Shown: positions 9,466 to 18,629 of the stretch, piece after piece
How positions within the stretch are numbered: position 1 is the stretch's first letter
Layout of the letters: each line of letters opens with the position of its first letter
NCBI RefSeq assembly: GCF_001957125.1
Contig: NZ_MPHJ01000009.1
Coordinates: 117,691-181,690 of the forward strand
Length of the DNA: 64,000 nt
Reading direction: 5' to 3'
Source: Shewanella sp. UCD-KL12
Lineage (GTDB): Bacteria; Pseudomonadota; Gammaproteobacteria; Enterobacterales; Shewanellaceae
The notes under the pieces: model-generated
Databases searched by the model: none
The model's input: only the letters and a program-made list of their open reading frames with translations
Told to the model about the DNA's origin: nothing
Program-made: the position numbers and the translations under genes

Positions 9466-9888
9466 CTAATCTGATGTGTGATCGTGGGTAATCACCCAAC
9501 GGTCATCAATTTTTTCAACAAGCAAGGTGAATACGCCATTGGGCTTGTCTTTAGGCCGCGTAAGCTGCCAGCGTCCAACGACAATAGCCGCATAGTTGCT
9601 CAACATCTTTGTTTCTTTAATGGTGAATTTTAGCTCACCTAACGTCGCCTTATCCGGATAATTCCGCTTATAAGCTGCGAGTGTTTCTTCCCAGCCGTAA
9701 CGGAACTTGTTCCCCGATACGAAACGCATTTTCTCGTTGTTCCAATAACCTTGCATATAGGTATCAAGATCGCCACGATTCCATGCGGCCTCCTGCTCAG
9801 ACAAAATTTGGGCAATCTCATCTGTTGGTACCGCATTGGCGCTGAATGCAAACACCATAAGCAGAGTTGTAAGTCCTTTTTTAAACAT
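9466..9888 (-). CDS. Secreted SnoaL/DUF4440-like (NTF2-fold) protein
   Basis: The 140-residue protein has a signal peptide (cleavage near SANA, residue 20) and a single NTF2-like domain. Hallmarks are the start helix ILSEQEAAWNRGDLDTYM and the strand pattern ending WVITHDHTSD, typical of DUF4440/YybH-like proteins. No function is known for this type; the fold often binds small ligands or acts as an isomerase. I chose the ATG at 9888 rather than an in-frame GTG at 9900 because it puts the signal peptide at the very N-terminus. It is isolated and convergent with the NRDE gene. Confidence 0.75.
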   Translation of the reverse strand: MFKKGLTTLLMVFAFSANAVPTDEIAQILSEQEAAWNRGDLDTYMQGYWNNEKMRFVSGNKFRYGWEETLAAYKRNYPDKATLGELKFTIKETKMLSNYAAIVVGRWQLTRPKDKPNGVFTLLVEKIDDRWVITHDHTSD

Positions 9889-10006
9889 GGTGTTATCCAC
9901 TTTTTCAATATAGGGTGTAATATTACTATAGTACCTTAATTAATGAACTATCGCCTTGATGAATATCATCATGACGAGGCTCTTCATGACATAGCATTGA
10001 GTATTT

Positions 10007-10558
10007 ATGTTTCAATCTTTTTGTAAATTTATCTTAAAGCTTTCAGGCTGGAAAATTTCAGGCTCACTGCCCACTGAACACCAATTTCTTGCAATCGTCG
10101 GCCCACATACCAGTAACTGGGATTTCATCATTGGCGTATTAGCCCGTGGAGCCCTAGGGGCGAAGGTCAACTTTCTTGGTAAACACCAACTGTTTATACC
10201 GCCATGGGGCTGGTTTTTTAAAGCCATAGGTGGAACGCCTGTGGACAGAAGAAAAAGCAACAACTTAGTCGACGGTGTCGTGCATCTGTACCAAACCGAT
10301 CCCAGCTTTTCGCTTGCTTTAGCCCCTGAAGGAACCCGAAGCCCAGTAAAACGCTGGAAGACAGGTTTTTACCATATTGCCAGTAAGGCTGGTGTTCCCA
10401 TTGTTACCGTAGGGCTCAACTTCGGTAGCAAAACTGTCGTCATACCAAACGGGTTAGAAACCAGTGATGACATGGAATTCGATATGAAGCAGATTATTAG
10501 CTTTTACCGTTCCATTGAGGGGCGCCATCCCAAAGCGATCCCAGACTTTACTCGATAA
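10007..10558 (+). CDS. 1-acyl-glycerol-3-phosphate acyltransferase-like protein (PlsC domain)
   Basis: The 183-residue protein has the two diagnostic acyltransferase motifs: H-x4-D (HTSNWD, near residue 34) and the phosphate-binding EGTR (APEGTRSP, near residue 106). It is shorter than E. coli PlsC (245 aa) and lacks its long N-terminal membrane segment, so it belongs to the small PlsC-domain group. It probably transfers acyl chains to a lysophospholipid or related lipid at the inner membrane. Acyl donor and acceptor cannot be told from sequence. Confidence 0.82.
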   Translation: MFQSFCKFILKLSGWKISGSLPTEHQFLAIVGPHTSNWDFIIGVLARGALGAKVNFLGKHQLFIPPWGWFFKAIGGTPVDRRKSNNLVDGVVHLYQTDPSFSLALAPEGTRSPVKRWKTGFYHIASKAGVPIVTVGLNFGSKTVVIPNGLETSDDMEFDMKQIISFYRSIEGRHPKAIPDFTR

Positions 10559-10679
10559 GTTGTTACTGAGTGGCGCACAAGCATCAAATCTCGATAATTG
10601 GATATTGCATAAATAGCTTGTTCATTAAACAAGTGGCGGCTATAGTGCCGCCATTATTTAGCCTGTTAACAAGACTGCC

Positions 10680-11306
10680 ATGAACTTTGATACCTGGTTA
10701 CTCTACTTTTTTGCCGTCCTATTAATCGCAGTGTCGCCAGGCACCATGGCAGTGTTATCGATGAGCCATGGTATTCATTTTGGTAAAACTCGCTCTTTAG
10801 CAACCGCTTTCGGTAGCATCACCTCTGCGCTCATTTTGATGATGGCATCCGCTGCGGGTTTAGGTGCGCTTCTCAGTGCTACTGAATATGGCTTCACTAT
10901 CTTGAAATATTGCGGCGCAGCTTACCTGATATTCCTCGGGATAAAGCTGCTACTCACCAAAGCCAGTGGACAGGGGCTGGATCTGCAGCATATTAAGAGT
11001 AAGGGCACCCCAAAGCAGATGTTCAAACAGGCTTTTCTAGTGGGAATAAGCAACCCTAAAGATCTACTCTTTTTTGGCGCTCTATTTCCGCAGTTTATCG
11101 ATATTTCCGCCCCACAAGGCCCGCAACTGGCCATTCTTGCTGGCACATGGGCAGTGGTAGATTTCAGCTTTGTGATGATCTACGCCAGTATGGCTAGTGT
11201 GCTAGCACCCAGGTTGAAAACCAGCAATAAACTTCACTGGTTCGACAGAACCAGTGGCGGAGTGTTTGTCGCACTTGCTGCAATATTAGTCACACGAGAG
11301 AGCTAG
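10680..11306 (+). CDS. LysE/RhtB family amino-acid exporter
   Basis: The 208-residue protein has the length and six-helix hydropathy of the LysE/RhtB family. It shows the N-terminal PGTMAVLSMSHGI motif (family consensus PGP...), the central KYCGAAYLIFLGIKLL block and NPKDLLFFGALFPQF. These inner-membrane proteins export amino acids or homoserine derivatives by proton exchange. The substrate is not predictable. The first Met at 10680 places a membrane helix directly at the N-terminus. Confidence 0.88.
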   Translation: MNFDTWLLYFFAVLLIAVSPGTMAVLSMSHGIHFGKTRSLATAFGSITSALILMMASAAGLGALLSATEYGFTILKYCGAAYLIFLGIKLLLTKASGQGLDLQHIKSKGTPKQMFKQAFLVGISNPKDLLFFGALFPQFIDISAPQGPQLAILAGTWAVVDFSFVMIYASMASVLAPRLKTSNKLHWFDRTSGGVFVALAAILVTRES

Positions 11307-11393
11307 AGTGAGCTTTAAACTCAAGACAGAGATAGCGAGCTGCGAGTGATGAAAGTGACGTTCACCCTTTTTCCCGTAGCTCGTAGCTCGAAT

Positions 11394-12659
11394 CTAGGAA
11401 CTAGCACCTTCCCTTAAACTCCGAATGTCTGAGCCTGTTGGCCCCTGAAATGCGCGTAAGCCAAACTCAGGCAATATGGCAAATACATGGTCGAATATGT
11501 CACCTTGGATATCTTCATAGATGGCCCAGCGCGTATCGTTAGTAAAGATATAGATCTCTATCGGCACTCCCTCTTTAGTCGAAGCCAACTGCCTTACGAG
11601 TAAGGTCATATCTTTATGAACCTTGTCATGGTTCGACACGAACTCCTTCAAATAAGCTCTAAACGTACCAATATTAGTTAAATGACGACTATTGACTGGC
11701 ATATCCGCATCAGGTGTCTTTAGGTTAAAGTCGTTCAACTCTTCACTCTTACGCGTCATATACTCTTTCAAGCAGTTAACCTTAGATAAGCGTTGACGCT
11801 CCTCTTCAGTAAGAAAACGAATAGAGTGGATATCAATAAGTACCGAACGCTTAATTCGGCGACCTCCTGACTCAGACATACCACGCCAGTTTTTAAAGGC
11901 ATCAGAAACTAGAGCGTAGGCAGGGATCATAGTAATTGTCTGATCCCAGTTACGTACTTTGACCGTGGTTAAAGAGACCTCTTCAACGGAGCCGTCAGCA
12001 CCATACTTGTCCATCTGGATCCAGTCACCTGGGCTTACCATTCGGTTTGCCGCTAGCTGAATCCCAGCAACGAAGCCAAGAATCGTATCCCTGAAGACCA
12101 ACATGACCAAACCGGTCATCACACCTAAACCACTTAGGAAGTAGACCGGTGATTGGTTAGCAATTATCGATATAGATACTATGATGGCAACAAAGAACAA
12201 AAACAGTTTAAACAGCTGCACAAAGCTCTTTATCGGCAGACGACGGCTGACTAAATTTACATCTGCAATCTCATTGGCCGCATCTAATGCGCTATACACG
12301 GCGCGAATTAACAGCACCAAGATAGTCACACTCAGCAGACGTTGAGTCATGCTACTCAGCAAAGCATGTTCGGTCAGCGCCAGCGGGATCAAGATACTCA
12401 ACACCAATGTCGGGACTATGATGGCAAACTTCTCCAACACCTTATGCCCCATGAAAATATCATCCCAACTCACTTTTGAACGTTGGATAACAATATTCAT
12501 CGCTCGCACTACGCCACGTTTCACGAACAGATAAACCAGCATAGCGATGACAATACTTGCAAAAACCATCACAGATGTTGAGACGCCATCAGATGGGGTC
12601 GTATTTATCCCCCAAGTCGATAGCCAATTTGAGATCTGTAGCCTAATTTCTTGATCCAC
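11394..12659 (-). CDS. ybdG: YbdG-type miniconductance mechanosensitive channel (MscS family)
   Basis: The 421-residue protein matches E. coli YbdG (415 aa) throughout. It has about five N-terminal membrane helices and the MscS-like pore segment and beta domain (GLGVMTGLVMLVFRDTILGFVAGIQL, with KYGADGSVEEVSLTTVKVRNWD after it). The C-terminal part carries FKNWRGMSESGGRRIKR, TNIGTFRAYL and a terminal GSDIRSL. Such channels open under membrane tension and protect against hypo-osmotic shock. The last codons (Ala-Ser-Ser-stop) overlap a short CTAGGAACTAG repeat motif at 11394-11404. Confidence 0.9.
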   Translation of the reverse strand: MDQEIRLQISNWLSTWGINTTPSDGVSTSVMVFASIVIAMLVYLFVKRGVVRAMNIVIQRSKVSWDDIFMGHKVLEKFAIIVPTLVLSILIPLALTEHALLSSMTQRLLSVTILVLLIRAVYSALDAANEIADVNLVSRRLPIKSFVQLFKLFLFFVAIIVSISIIANQSPVYFLSGLGVMTGLVMLVFRDTILGFVAGIQLAANRMVSPGDWIQMDKYGADGSVEEVSLTTVKVRNWDQTITMIPAYALVSDAFKNWRGMSESGGRRIKRSVLIDIHSIRFLTEEERQRLSKVNCLKEYMTRKSEELNDFNLKTPDADMPVNSRHLTNIGTFRAYLKEFVSNHDKVHKDMTLLVRQLASTKEGVPIEIYIFTNDTRWAIYEDIQGDIFDHVFAILPEFGLRAFQGPTGSDIRSLREGASS

Positions 12660-12853
12660 TATTTTTAATCCTTACCAAGTACCAATATAAAAAAGCTTTG
12701 TTAAAAAATGACCAGCCAACCTAAAAACAAGATACAAACAATAAACAATATAAACACAAACGTCTCTTTTATAAGAATTTTTAGCGTCTCATATTGACTG
12801 TTGCTTAAAGTTTAACAACAATCCACCACTAAAGTCAGAAATTGGATGGGAAG

Positions 12854-13390
12854 ATGACAAAATATTTATTCATGTTGGTACTTTTAGCCACAAGTTCACA
12901 GGCATTTGCCAATATTCCAACTGAAGATCCAAATCCTGGTTTTAAGCCTAAAATCGGATTAACTGCTGACTATGTTCCTGCAGCAATAGATATGTATGGT
13001 ATTACCCTGTCCCCCTATCACTATGATCGTGATTATGCCCAATGGGGTTATTATATTGGTTATGCCAAAAGCAGCAAAGACGATATGGATGTCACTGAAC
13101 CCGCTGAAGGATACACCCAAGACACCCTATGGCGCTTCGGCCTCAGTTATAGCTTAACCAGTAACTTTAGCATCTATGGTGGTGCCACTAGCTATAATAA
13201 CGAATCTCACTACACCAGTAATATCGTCCCTTATATCGTCGATGGTGAGCCGGTTTGGGAAGAGGAAAAAGAGACAACTTGGGGTGGTGAAATAGGCGTA
13301 AGATATATGATGGATTTCGGCTTAATGCTGAGTACAGGCTATAACTCAGCCACTGAGACTGCAGTGTTCAGTATCGGCTGGGCAATGTAA
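12854..13390 (+). CDS. Predicted outer-membrane beta-barrel protein
   Basis: The 178-residue protein has a signal peptide (MTKYLF..., cleavage after AFA near residue 20). Alternating aromatic/polar strands follow (WGYYIGYAKS, WRFGLSYSL, FSIYGGATSY, GGEIGVRYM) and it ends in Ile-Gly-Trp-Ala-Met, the hydrophobic closing strand of small barrels. I chose the ATG at 12854 over a TTG at 12842 because it starts directly with the signal peptide. I do not recognise a named family; a small porin-like or lipid A-associated surface protein is likely. Confidence 0.6.
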   Translation: MTKYLFMLVLLATSSQAFANIPTEDPNPGFKPKIGLTADYVPAAIDMYGITLSPYHYDRDYAQWGYYIGYAKSSKDDMDVTEPAEGYTQDTLWRFGLSYSLTSNFSIYGGATSYNNESHYTSNIVPYIVDGEPVWEEEKETTWGGEIGVRYMMDFGLMLSTGYNSATETAVFSIGWAM

Positions 13391-13599
13391 CCTTCGATAA
13401 ATACCAGCCAAGCATATTGTAATGAATAAACAAGATAACGGCTCCTATGTGAGTCGTTCTCTCTTTTTACCCGCAGTGTAAATTACCCAGCTTTGCAGTA
13501 AGAAAGCGTGAGAATTAACCTATCTCATGTAAAACTATCTCACACATGTATAATTGATTGTTATCAACCCAAGCAATCTACTTCATTAGGTTAATTCTC

Positions 13600-14265
13600 A
13601 TGCATAAACGTCTATCGTTATTAAGCTCCTTTACTCTACTGCTGCTCACTCTGCCCGGTTTAGCACTTGCAGCAACCGAAACATTAGCGACTGTTACCTT
13701 AGAAAATGGTGCCAAAGTGCGTCTCAATGACGACTTTACTTGGGAGTATGTGATCTTCGAAACCGCTCCTACGGATGCAGATAAAGCCGTTGAGGCGGAT
13801 AAACCAACAGCCACAGCGATTGCAGCAGGGACATCAACGACTATCTCAGTTGCTAACAAAGCGTCCACACCAGCGACTACAGCAAGTAGCCAGTCAATGT
13901 CAGCTAGCGCTATCGCTCAGGCTGAATTACTCAAGTCGACAGCCAAGGCAGGTGTAAAAGTGAGCTTTGCTAACGCTCAGTGGGATGACGACGGTCGCCT
14001 TGGCCTGACCTTCGATTTATCCAGTACCAGCTCTGAGCACTACGTGTTAATAGAGATGGATGTCACCCTATACGATGACTCAGGCAGAAAACTTAAGACC
14101 GAAACGATCAAGGTATGGAAAGCGATATTTAGATCGGCAGAGACTTACTTACGTAAGGGCGAACACCGCCAAAGCAGAACCTTCTGGATAGAAGGCGTAG
14201 ATGTTAACCAATGGTCAAAACAGTTATTAAGCCTCAAGATCGGCGAAATGGACTCTAGAATGTGA
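13600..14265 (+). CDS. DUF3157-like secreted protein
   Basis: The 221-residue protein has a signal peptide (MHKRLSLL..., cleavage after ALA near residue 24). The motif LENGAKVRLNDDFTWEYV follows, then an Ala/Thr/Ser-rich low-complexity linker, and a C-terminal beta domain containing FANAQWDDDGRLGLTFDLSS. This architecture matches DUF3157 proteins of Shewanella and Vibrio; no function is known. The ATG at 13600 follows a TTAGG ribosome site and was preferred to an upstream in-frame start at 13558. A strong hairpin terminator lies 55 bp downstream. Confidence 0.7.
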   Translation: MHKRLSLLSSFTLLLLTLPGLALAATETLATVTLENGAKVRLNDDFTWEYVIFETAPTDADKAVEADKPTATAIAAGTSTTISVANKASTPATTASSQSMSASAIAQAELLKSTAKAGVKVSFANAQWDDDGRLGLTFDLSSTSSEHYVLIEMDVTLYDDSGRKLKTETIKVWKAIFRSAETYLRKGEHRQSRTFWIEGVDVNQWSKQLLSLKIGEMDSRM

Positions 14266-14319
14266 TCTTAGAGAAGGAGCGAGCCTCTAGTAGAGGCTGC
14301 GCCTAGGAAGAGAATAAAC

Positions 14320-14348
14320 AAAAAGCCGGCATAGATACGCCGGCTTTT
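14320..14348. terminator. Bidirectional hairpin terminator between the DUF3157 gene and hutH
   Basis: A perfect 10-bp stem AAAAGCCGGC / GCCGGCTTTT with an 8-base loop sits between convergent genes. T tracts follow on both strands, so it can end transcripts from both sides, including the hut operon. Confidence 0.9.
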
Positions 14349-14393
14349 GATGTTTCTAGGGCCTAGGAACTAGAACCTAGTAACTTTGTAAAT

Positions 14394-15926
14394 TTACAAA
14401 CTTGGTAAAACACCGGCTGGTAGGTAGCTATTAAAACTAGCTGTCAGTAGCAAGTCTGTAGAGGCTTCGATATCTGGGCCGAAGTAACGGTCCTTATCGT
14501 AATATGAAACCAACTCACGTAATTCCGCTTTCGCCTTAGCAACAGCAACACTAGGTTGCAAAGGAGCACGGAAATCTAAGCCCTGCGCCGCAGCAAGCAG
14601 CTCAATGGCTAATACGCCGCGAGTGTTTTCAGACATGTCACGTAGACGGCGCGCCGCGAAGGTCGCCATAGAGACGTGATCTTCCTGGTTTGCCGATGTT
14701 GGCAAGCTGTCTACCGACGCTGGATGTGCGTAGGTCTTGTTCTCAGATGCCAGTGCTGCAGCAGTTACCTGAGCAATCATAAAGCCTGAGTTAACACCGC
14801 CGTTATCTACCAAGAATGGAGGCAGTTTAGACAGGTTAGGATCGATAAGCAGTGCGATACGACGCTCAGCTATCGCGCCAAGCTCAGATAGTGCAATCGC
14901 TAAGTTATCAGCGGCCATAGCAACAGGCTCAGCATGGAAGTTACCACCAGAGATAATATCGCCAGTATCTTGGAACACGAGCGGGTTATCGGTCACACCA
15001 TTGGCTTCGGTGCCCAGCACTTCTGCTGCATGACGGATCTGCGTTAAACACGCACCGAGTACCTGTGGCTGACAACGTAGTGAGTAAGGATCTTGAACCT
15101 TCTCGCAGTTAGCGTGATCTAAGCTAATTTCAGACTCTTCGCCCAATAGGTGACGGAACAGAGCAGCAGAATCAATCTGACCTTTCTGACCGCGAGCCGC
15201 ATGAATACGTGGGTCAAACGGGCTTCGGCTACCCATAGCCGCTTCAACACTCATCGCACCAATCACAGAGCTCGCAGCGAATAGGTCTTCTGCATTAAAC
15301 AGGCCTTCAAGTGCTAATGCCGTTGATGCCTGAGTACCGTTAAGCAGGGCTAAGCCCTCTTTAGCAGCAAGCTCGATAGGCTCAAGTCCTGCAATTTCAA
15401 GACCCTCTTTAGCAGACATAATCTGCCCCTTGTAGCTAACCTCACCTTCACCAAGCAGTGTTAAGCTCATATGTGATAGTGGTGCTAGGTCGCCCGATGC
15501 GCCTACAGAACCTTTCTCTGGTACACATGGGTAAACTTCAGCATTAACTAGCTTAATTAGGAAGTTAATCACCTCAAGACGAATACCTGAGAAGCCTCGG
15601 CTTAATGAGTTAATCTTAAGAACCATCATCAAACGTACTGTCGCGTCTTGCATGTACTGACCAGTACCTGCCGCGTGAGATAATACAATTGAGCGCTGCA
15701 GTAGCTGCAGATCTTTGTCTTCAATCTTGGTATTAGCAAGCAAACCAAAACCTGTGTTGATGCCGTAAACTGTTCGGCCTTCATCGATAATCTTCTGCAC
15801 GATACCTGAGCTAGTTTTGATATCTGCAACCGCTTCATCAGCAAGGGTTAAGCTTACTTTTTCACGGCTGATTTGACGAATTTGTGACAGGGTCAAAGTG
15901 CCTGGCTTTAATACTAAATGGCTCAT
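14394..15926 (-). CDS. hutH: Histidine ammonia-lyase
   Basis: The 510-residue enzyme deaminates L-histidine to trans-urocanate, the first step of histidine degradation, in the cytoplasm. The Ala143-Ser144-Gly145 triad in GSVGASGDLAPLSH forms the MIO electrophilic cofactor. Other family blocks are YGINTGFG, NGTQAS, QDPYSLRCQPQV and GGNFHAEP. Length matches known HutH. It begins 2 bp after the hutU stop, so hutU-hutH are translated from one mRNA, which ends at the hairpin at 14320-14348. Confidence 0.97.
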   Translation of the reverse strand: MSHLVLKPGTLTLSQIRQISREKVSLTLADEAVADIKTSSGIVQKIIDEGRTVYGINTGFGLLANTKIEDKDLQLLQRSIVLSHAAGTGQYMQDATVRLMMVLKINSLSRGFSGIRLEVINFLIKLVNAEVYPCVPEKGSVGASGDLAPLSHMSLTLLGEGEVSYKGQIMSAKEGLEIAGLEPIELAAKEGLALLNGTQASTALALEGLFNAEDLFAASSVIGAMSVEAAMGSRSPFDPRIHAARGQKGQIDSAALFRHLLGEESEISLDHANCEKVQDPYSLRCQPQVLGACLTQIRHAAEVLGTEANGVTDNPLVFQDTGDIISGGNFHAEPVAMAADNLAIALSELGAIAERRIALLIDPNLSKLPPFLVDNGGVNSGFMIAQVTAAALASENKTYAHPASVDSLPTSANQEDHVSMATFAARRLRDMSENTRGVLAIELLAAAQGLDFRAPLQPSVAVAKAKAELRELVSYYDKDRYFGPDIEASTDLLLTASFNSYLPAGVLPSL

Positions 15927-15928
15927 TT

Positions 15929-17599
15929 TTACTTCTCCAACATCGGCAGGTCTAGGCCCTGCTCTTTTGCACAGTTTTTAGCGATATCGTAACCCGCGTC
16001 AGCATGACGCATCACACCTGTTGCTGGGTCATTCCACAACACTCGACCAAGACGAGCAGCCGCATCATCGGTACCATCGGCAACAATCACCACACCTGAG
16101 TGCTGGCTAAAGCCCATACCGACACCACCACCGTGATGCAGAGACACCCAAGTCGCGCCACTTGCCGTGTTAAGCAATGCATTCATCAATGGCCAATCTG
16201 AAACAGCATCAGAGCCGTCCAACATAGACTCAGTTTCACGGTTAGGACTAGCAACAGAGCCAGAATCTAAGTGGTCACGGCCGATAACGACAGGAGCTGA
16301 AAGCTCACCATTTTTAACCATTTCGTTGAAGGCAAGTGCCAAACGAGCACGGTCTTTCAAGCCAACCCAACAGATACGCGAAGGTAATCCTTGGAAGGCA
16401 ATACGCTCACGCGCCATATCTAACCAGTTATGCAGATGTGGGTTATCAGGAATTAGCTCTTTAACTTTGGCATCTGTCTTATAGATATCTTCAGGGTCGC
16501 CAGAAAGCGCCACCCAACGGAATGGACCAATACCTTCACAGAACAGTGGGCGCACGTAGGCAGGTACAAAACCTGGGAAGTCGAATGCGTTTTCAACACC
16601 CTCTTCAAAAGCCATCTGACGAATATTGTTACCGTAATCGGTGGTTGCAGCGCCTGCCGCTTGAAGCGCTAGCATAGCCTTAACTTGAACAGCCATAGAT
16701 TGCTTAGCAGCCTTAACGACACCAGCTTCATCTTTCTTACGCATATCGGCCGCTTGCTCAAGTGTCCAGCCTTGTGGCAGATAACCGTTCAGCGGGTCGT
16801 GTGCAGACGTTTGGTCGGTGACCACATCAGGAGTAATACCGCGCTCCACCAGCTCAGCAAACACATCGGCAGCATTGGCTAACAAGCCAACAGAAGCAGG
16901 CTTGCCACTCTTGTTAGCTGCATCGATCATAGCTAATGCTTCATCAAGCGATGTCGCTTTCTTATCAACGTACTTAGTACGTAGACGGAAGTCGATACGG
17001 GTCTCATCGACTTCACAAGTCAACACAGAGTAACCCGCCATAGTCCCCGCTAGAGGCTGAGCACCACCCATACCACCTAGACCACCGGTTAAGATCCACT
17101 TGCCAGCCGATGAGCCGCCAAAATGCTGCTTAGCCATAGCCACGAAAGTCTCATAAGTCCCCTGAACAATACCTTGCGAGCCGATATAGATCCAAGAACC
17201 CGCTGTCATCTGACCATACATGGCCAAACCTTTCTTATCGAGCTCGTTGAAATGCTCCCAGTTTGCCCAGTGTGGTACTAGGTTAGAGTTAGCGATAATC
17301 ACACGAGGTGCATTACTATGGGTCTTGAAAACACCGACAGGCTTGCCTGACTGCACCATCAAGGTTTCATCTTCTTCAAGGCGCTGGAGTACTTCAACAA
17401 TCTTGTCGTAACATTCCCAATCACGGGCTGCACGGCCAATACCACCGTAGACAACTAGGTCCTCTGGGCGTTCAGCAACATCTGGGTGTAGATTATTCAT
17501 CAACATGCGCATCGGCGCTTCTGTCATCCAGCTCTTACAGCTAAGCTTGCTACCGTGTGGGGCAATAATGCGACGGCTTGGGTCGTGTCTCTTATCCAT
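15929..17599 (-). CDS. hutU: Urocanate hydratase
   Basis: The 556-residue NAD-dependent enzyme converts urocanate to 4-imidazolone-5-propionate, step two of histidine use. Conserved blocks include YGGIGRAARDWECYDKIV, GQMTAGSWIYIGSQGIVQGTYET, the glycine-rich GGLGGMGGAQP (NAD-binding region) and, near the C-terminus, HHGGGVGMGFSQHSG. Length is typical. It precedes hutH in the same operon; the ATG at 17599 has a GAGG ribosome site. The 109-bp gap to hutC contains a CTAACGTTAG palindrome, so hutU may have its own promoter as well as readthrough from hutC. Confidence 0.97.
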   Translation of the reverse strand: MDKRHDPSRRIIAPHGSKLSCKSWMTEAPMRMLMNNLHPDVAERPEDLVVYGGIGRAARDWECYDKIVEVLQRLEEDETLMVQSGKPVGVFKTHSNAPRVIIANSNLVPHWANWEHFNELDKKGLAMYGQMTAGSWIYIGSQGIVQGTYETFVAMAKQHFGGSSAGKWILTGGLGGMGGAQPLAGTMAGYSVLTCEVDETRIDFRLRTKYVDKKATSLDEALAMIDAANKSGKPASVGLLANAADVFAELVERGITPDVVTDQTSAHDPLNGYLPQGWTLEQAADMRKKDEAGVVKAAKQSMAVQVKAMLALQAAGAATTDYGNNIRQMAFEEGVENAFDFPGFVPAYVRPLFCEGIGPFRWVALSGDPEDIYKTDAKVKELIPDNPHLHNWLDMARERIAFQGLPSRICWVGLKDRARLALAFNEMVKNGELSAPVVIGRDHLDSGSVASPNRETESMLDGSDAVSDWPLMNALLNTASGATWVSLHHGGGVGMGFSQHSGVVIVADGTDDAAARLGRVLWNDPATGVMRHADAGYDIAKNCAKEQGLDLPMLEK

Positions 17600-17633
17600 C
17601 TTGAAAAACCTCGTATCAATTTGTCTTGTGTTG

Positions 17634-17643
17634 CTAACGTTAG
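17634..17643. promoter_or_regulatory. Palindrome upstream of hutU
   Basis: CTAACGTTAG is a perfect 10-bp palindrome 35 bp upstream of the hutU start, with ACAAG half-site-like sequences on each side on the minus strand. It is a weak candidate for a regulatory site of the hutUH transcript; it does not match the HutC palindrome seen before hutI. Confidence 0.3.
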
Positions 17644-17708
17644 TTTTACTTGTTTTTATTATCTTTCTGCGCCGACTAGCGGCATTTAAAGCCCTACAAA
17701 GTAGCGCT

Positions 17709-18410
17709 TTAAAAAGTCAGGTGACCACCGAGACGGAATCGCGTCCCAGGGTGGATCAATTTGGCGTAACTCACCACACCTTGGCGTGACCAGGTACGAC
17801 GTAAAATTTGTAAGCAGGGCTCAGTGGCCGCTATCTCGAGGTATTGCTGATTATGCTCATTAGCAATCACCGCCTCTAAGGTGTGCCTCGCTTCAGTAAG
17901 CGGAGCGACTTGAGAGAGATATTCATGGGGCGTCTGAACGGTAAAATCTTGTATTAGGTAATCAGGTACTAGCCTAGGGTTAACAAAGCGTTCCTCAAGT
18001 TGCAGCGGCAAGCCCTGCTCGCAATGCACCAGTACCGAGTAATAAACCGGGCTGCCTGTTTCGAGCCCCAGCGCGATAGCAATCGGCGCTATGGCTTCAA
18101 TCTGAGTTAGCTCAAGCTGCTTAACGCTGTATCCATGGCCTCGGTCTTTAATCTCATCGGCAATATTGCGAATGGCCATCATTGAAGATTGAGACTTAAG
18201 CTCAGCGACAAAGGTACCTAAACCTTGAGTGCGCTCAAGCACGCCGTCATCGGTCAATTCAGTTAACGCCCTGCGAGCCGTCATTCGACTGCATTCAAAC
18301 AGCTCAGCCATCTGATTTTCTGAAGGTACACGGCTATGTTCCTCCCACTCACCAGATTCGATGCGGGCTAAAATATACTGCTTAATCTCTGCAAACTTGG
18401 GCGTTGCCAT
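17709..18410 (-). CDS. hutC: Histidine utilization repressor, GntR/HutC family
   Basis: The 233-residue regulator has an N-terminal GntR winged helix (about 1-70, with RVPSENQMAELFECSRMTARRAL) and a C-terminal UTRA ligand domain. HutC proteins repress hut genes and release DNA when urocanate binds. It lies upstream of hutU on the same strand and is divergent from hutI, with a matching palindromic operator in the shared upstream region. The ATG at 18410 has an AGGA ribosome site 6 bp away. Confidence 0.93.
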   Translation of the reverse strand: MATPKFAEIKQYILARIESGEWEEHSRVPSENQMAELFECSRMTARRALTELTDDGVLERTQGLGTFVAELKSQSSMMAIRNIADEIKDRGHGYSVKQLELTQIEAIAPIAIALGLETGSPVYYSVLVHCEQGLPLQLEERFVNPRLVPDYLIQDFTVQTPHEYLSQVAPLTEARHTLEAVIANEHNQQYLEIAATEPCLQILRRTWSRQGVVSYAKLIHPGTRFRLGGHLTF

Positions 18411-18487
18411 AGCAATCCTTTACTCATATTTTGCGGTATGTAGACCTAGCTTCTAGAATCTAGGAACTTGTCTTCGACCAATAACGC

Positions 18488-18536
18488 TTTTCAAACGATT
18501 AAATTAACCGCTATAATCCTAGCTTGTATATACAAG
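18488..18536 (+). promoter_or_regulatory. Candidate hutI promoter with HutC operator
   Basis: CTTGTATATACAAG at 18523-18536 is a perfect 14-bp palindrome that agrees with known HutC operators (TTGTATATACAA core). A TATAAT at 18512-18517 with TTTTCA at 18488-18493 (18-bp spacing) would start transcription inside the palindrome, so HutC binding would block it. An extra TACAAG half site follows at 18541. The palindrome is also suitably placed to control hutC. Confidence 0.75.
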
Positions 18537-18629
18537 TAAATACAAGTTGGATCACAAACTTTATTTTATTTAGTATTGAGCAGACAAAACACAGCAAGAA
18601 TAACAACACTGAAAAAGTGAGGGAAAAGT

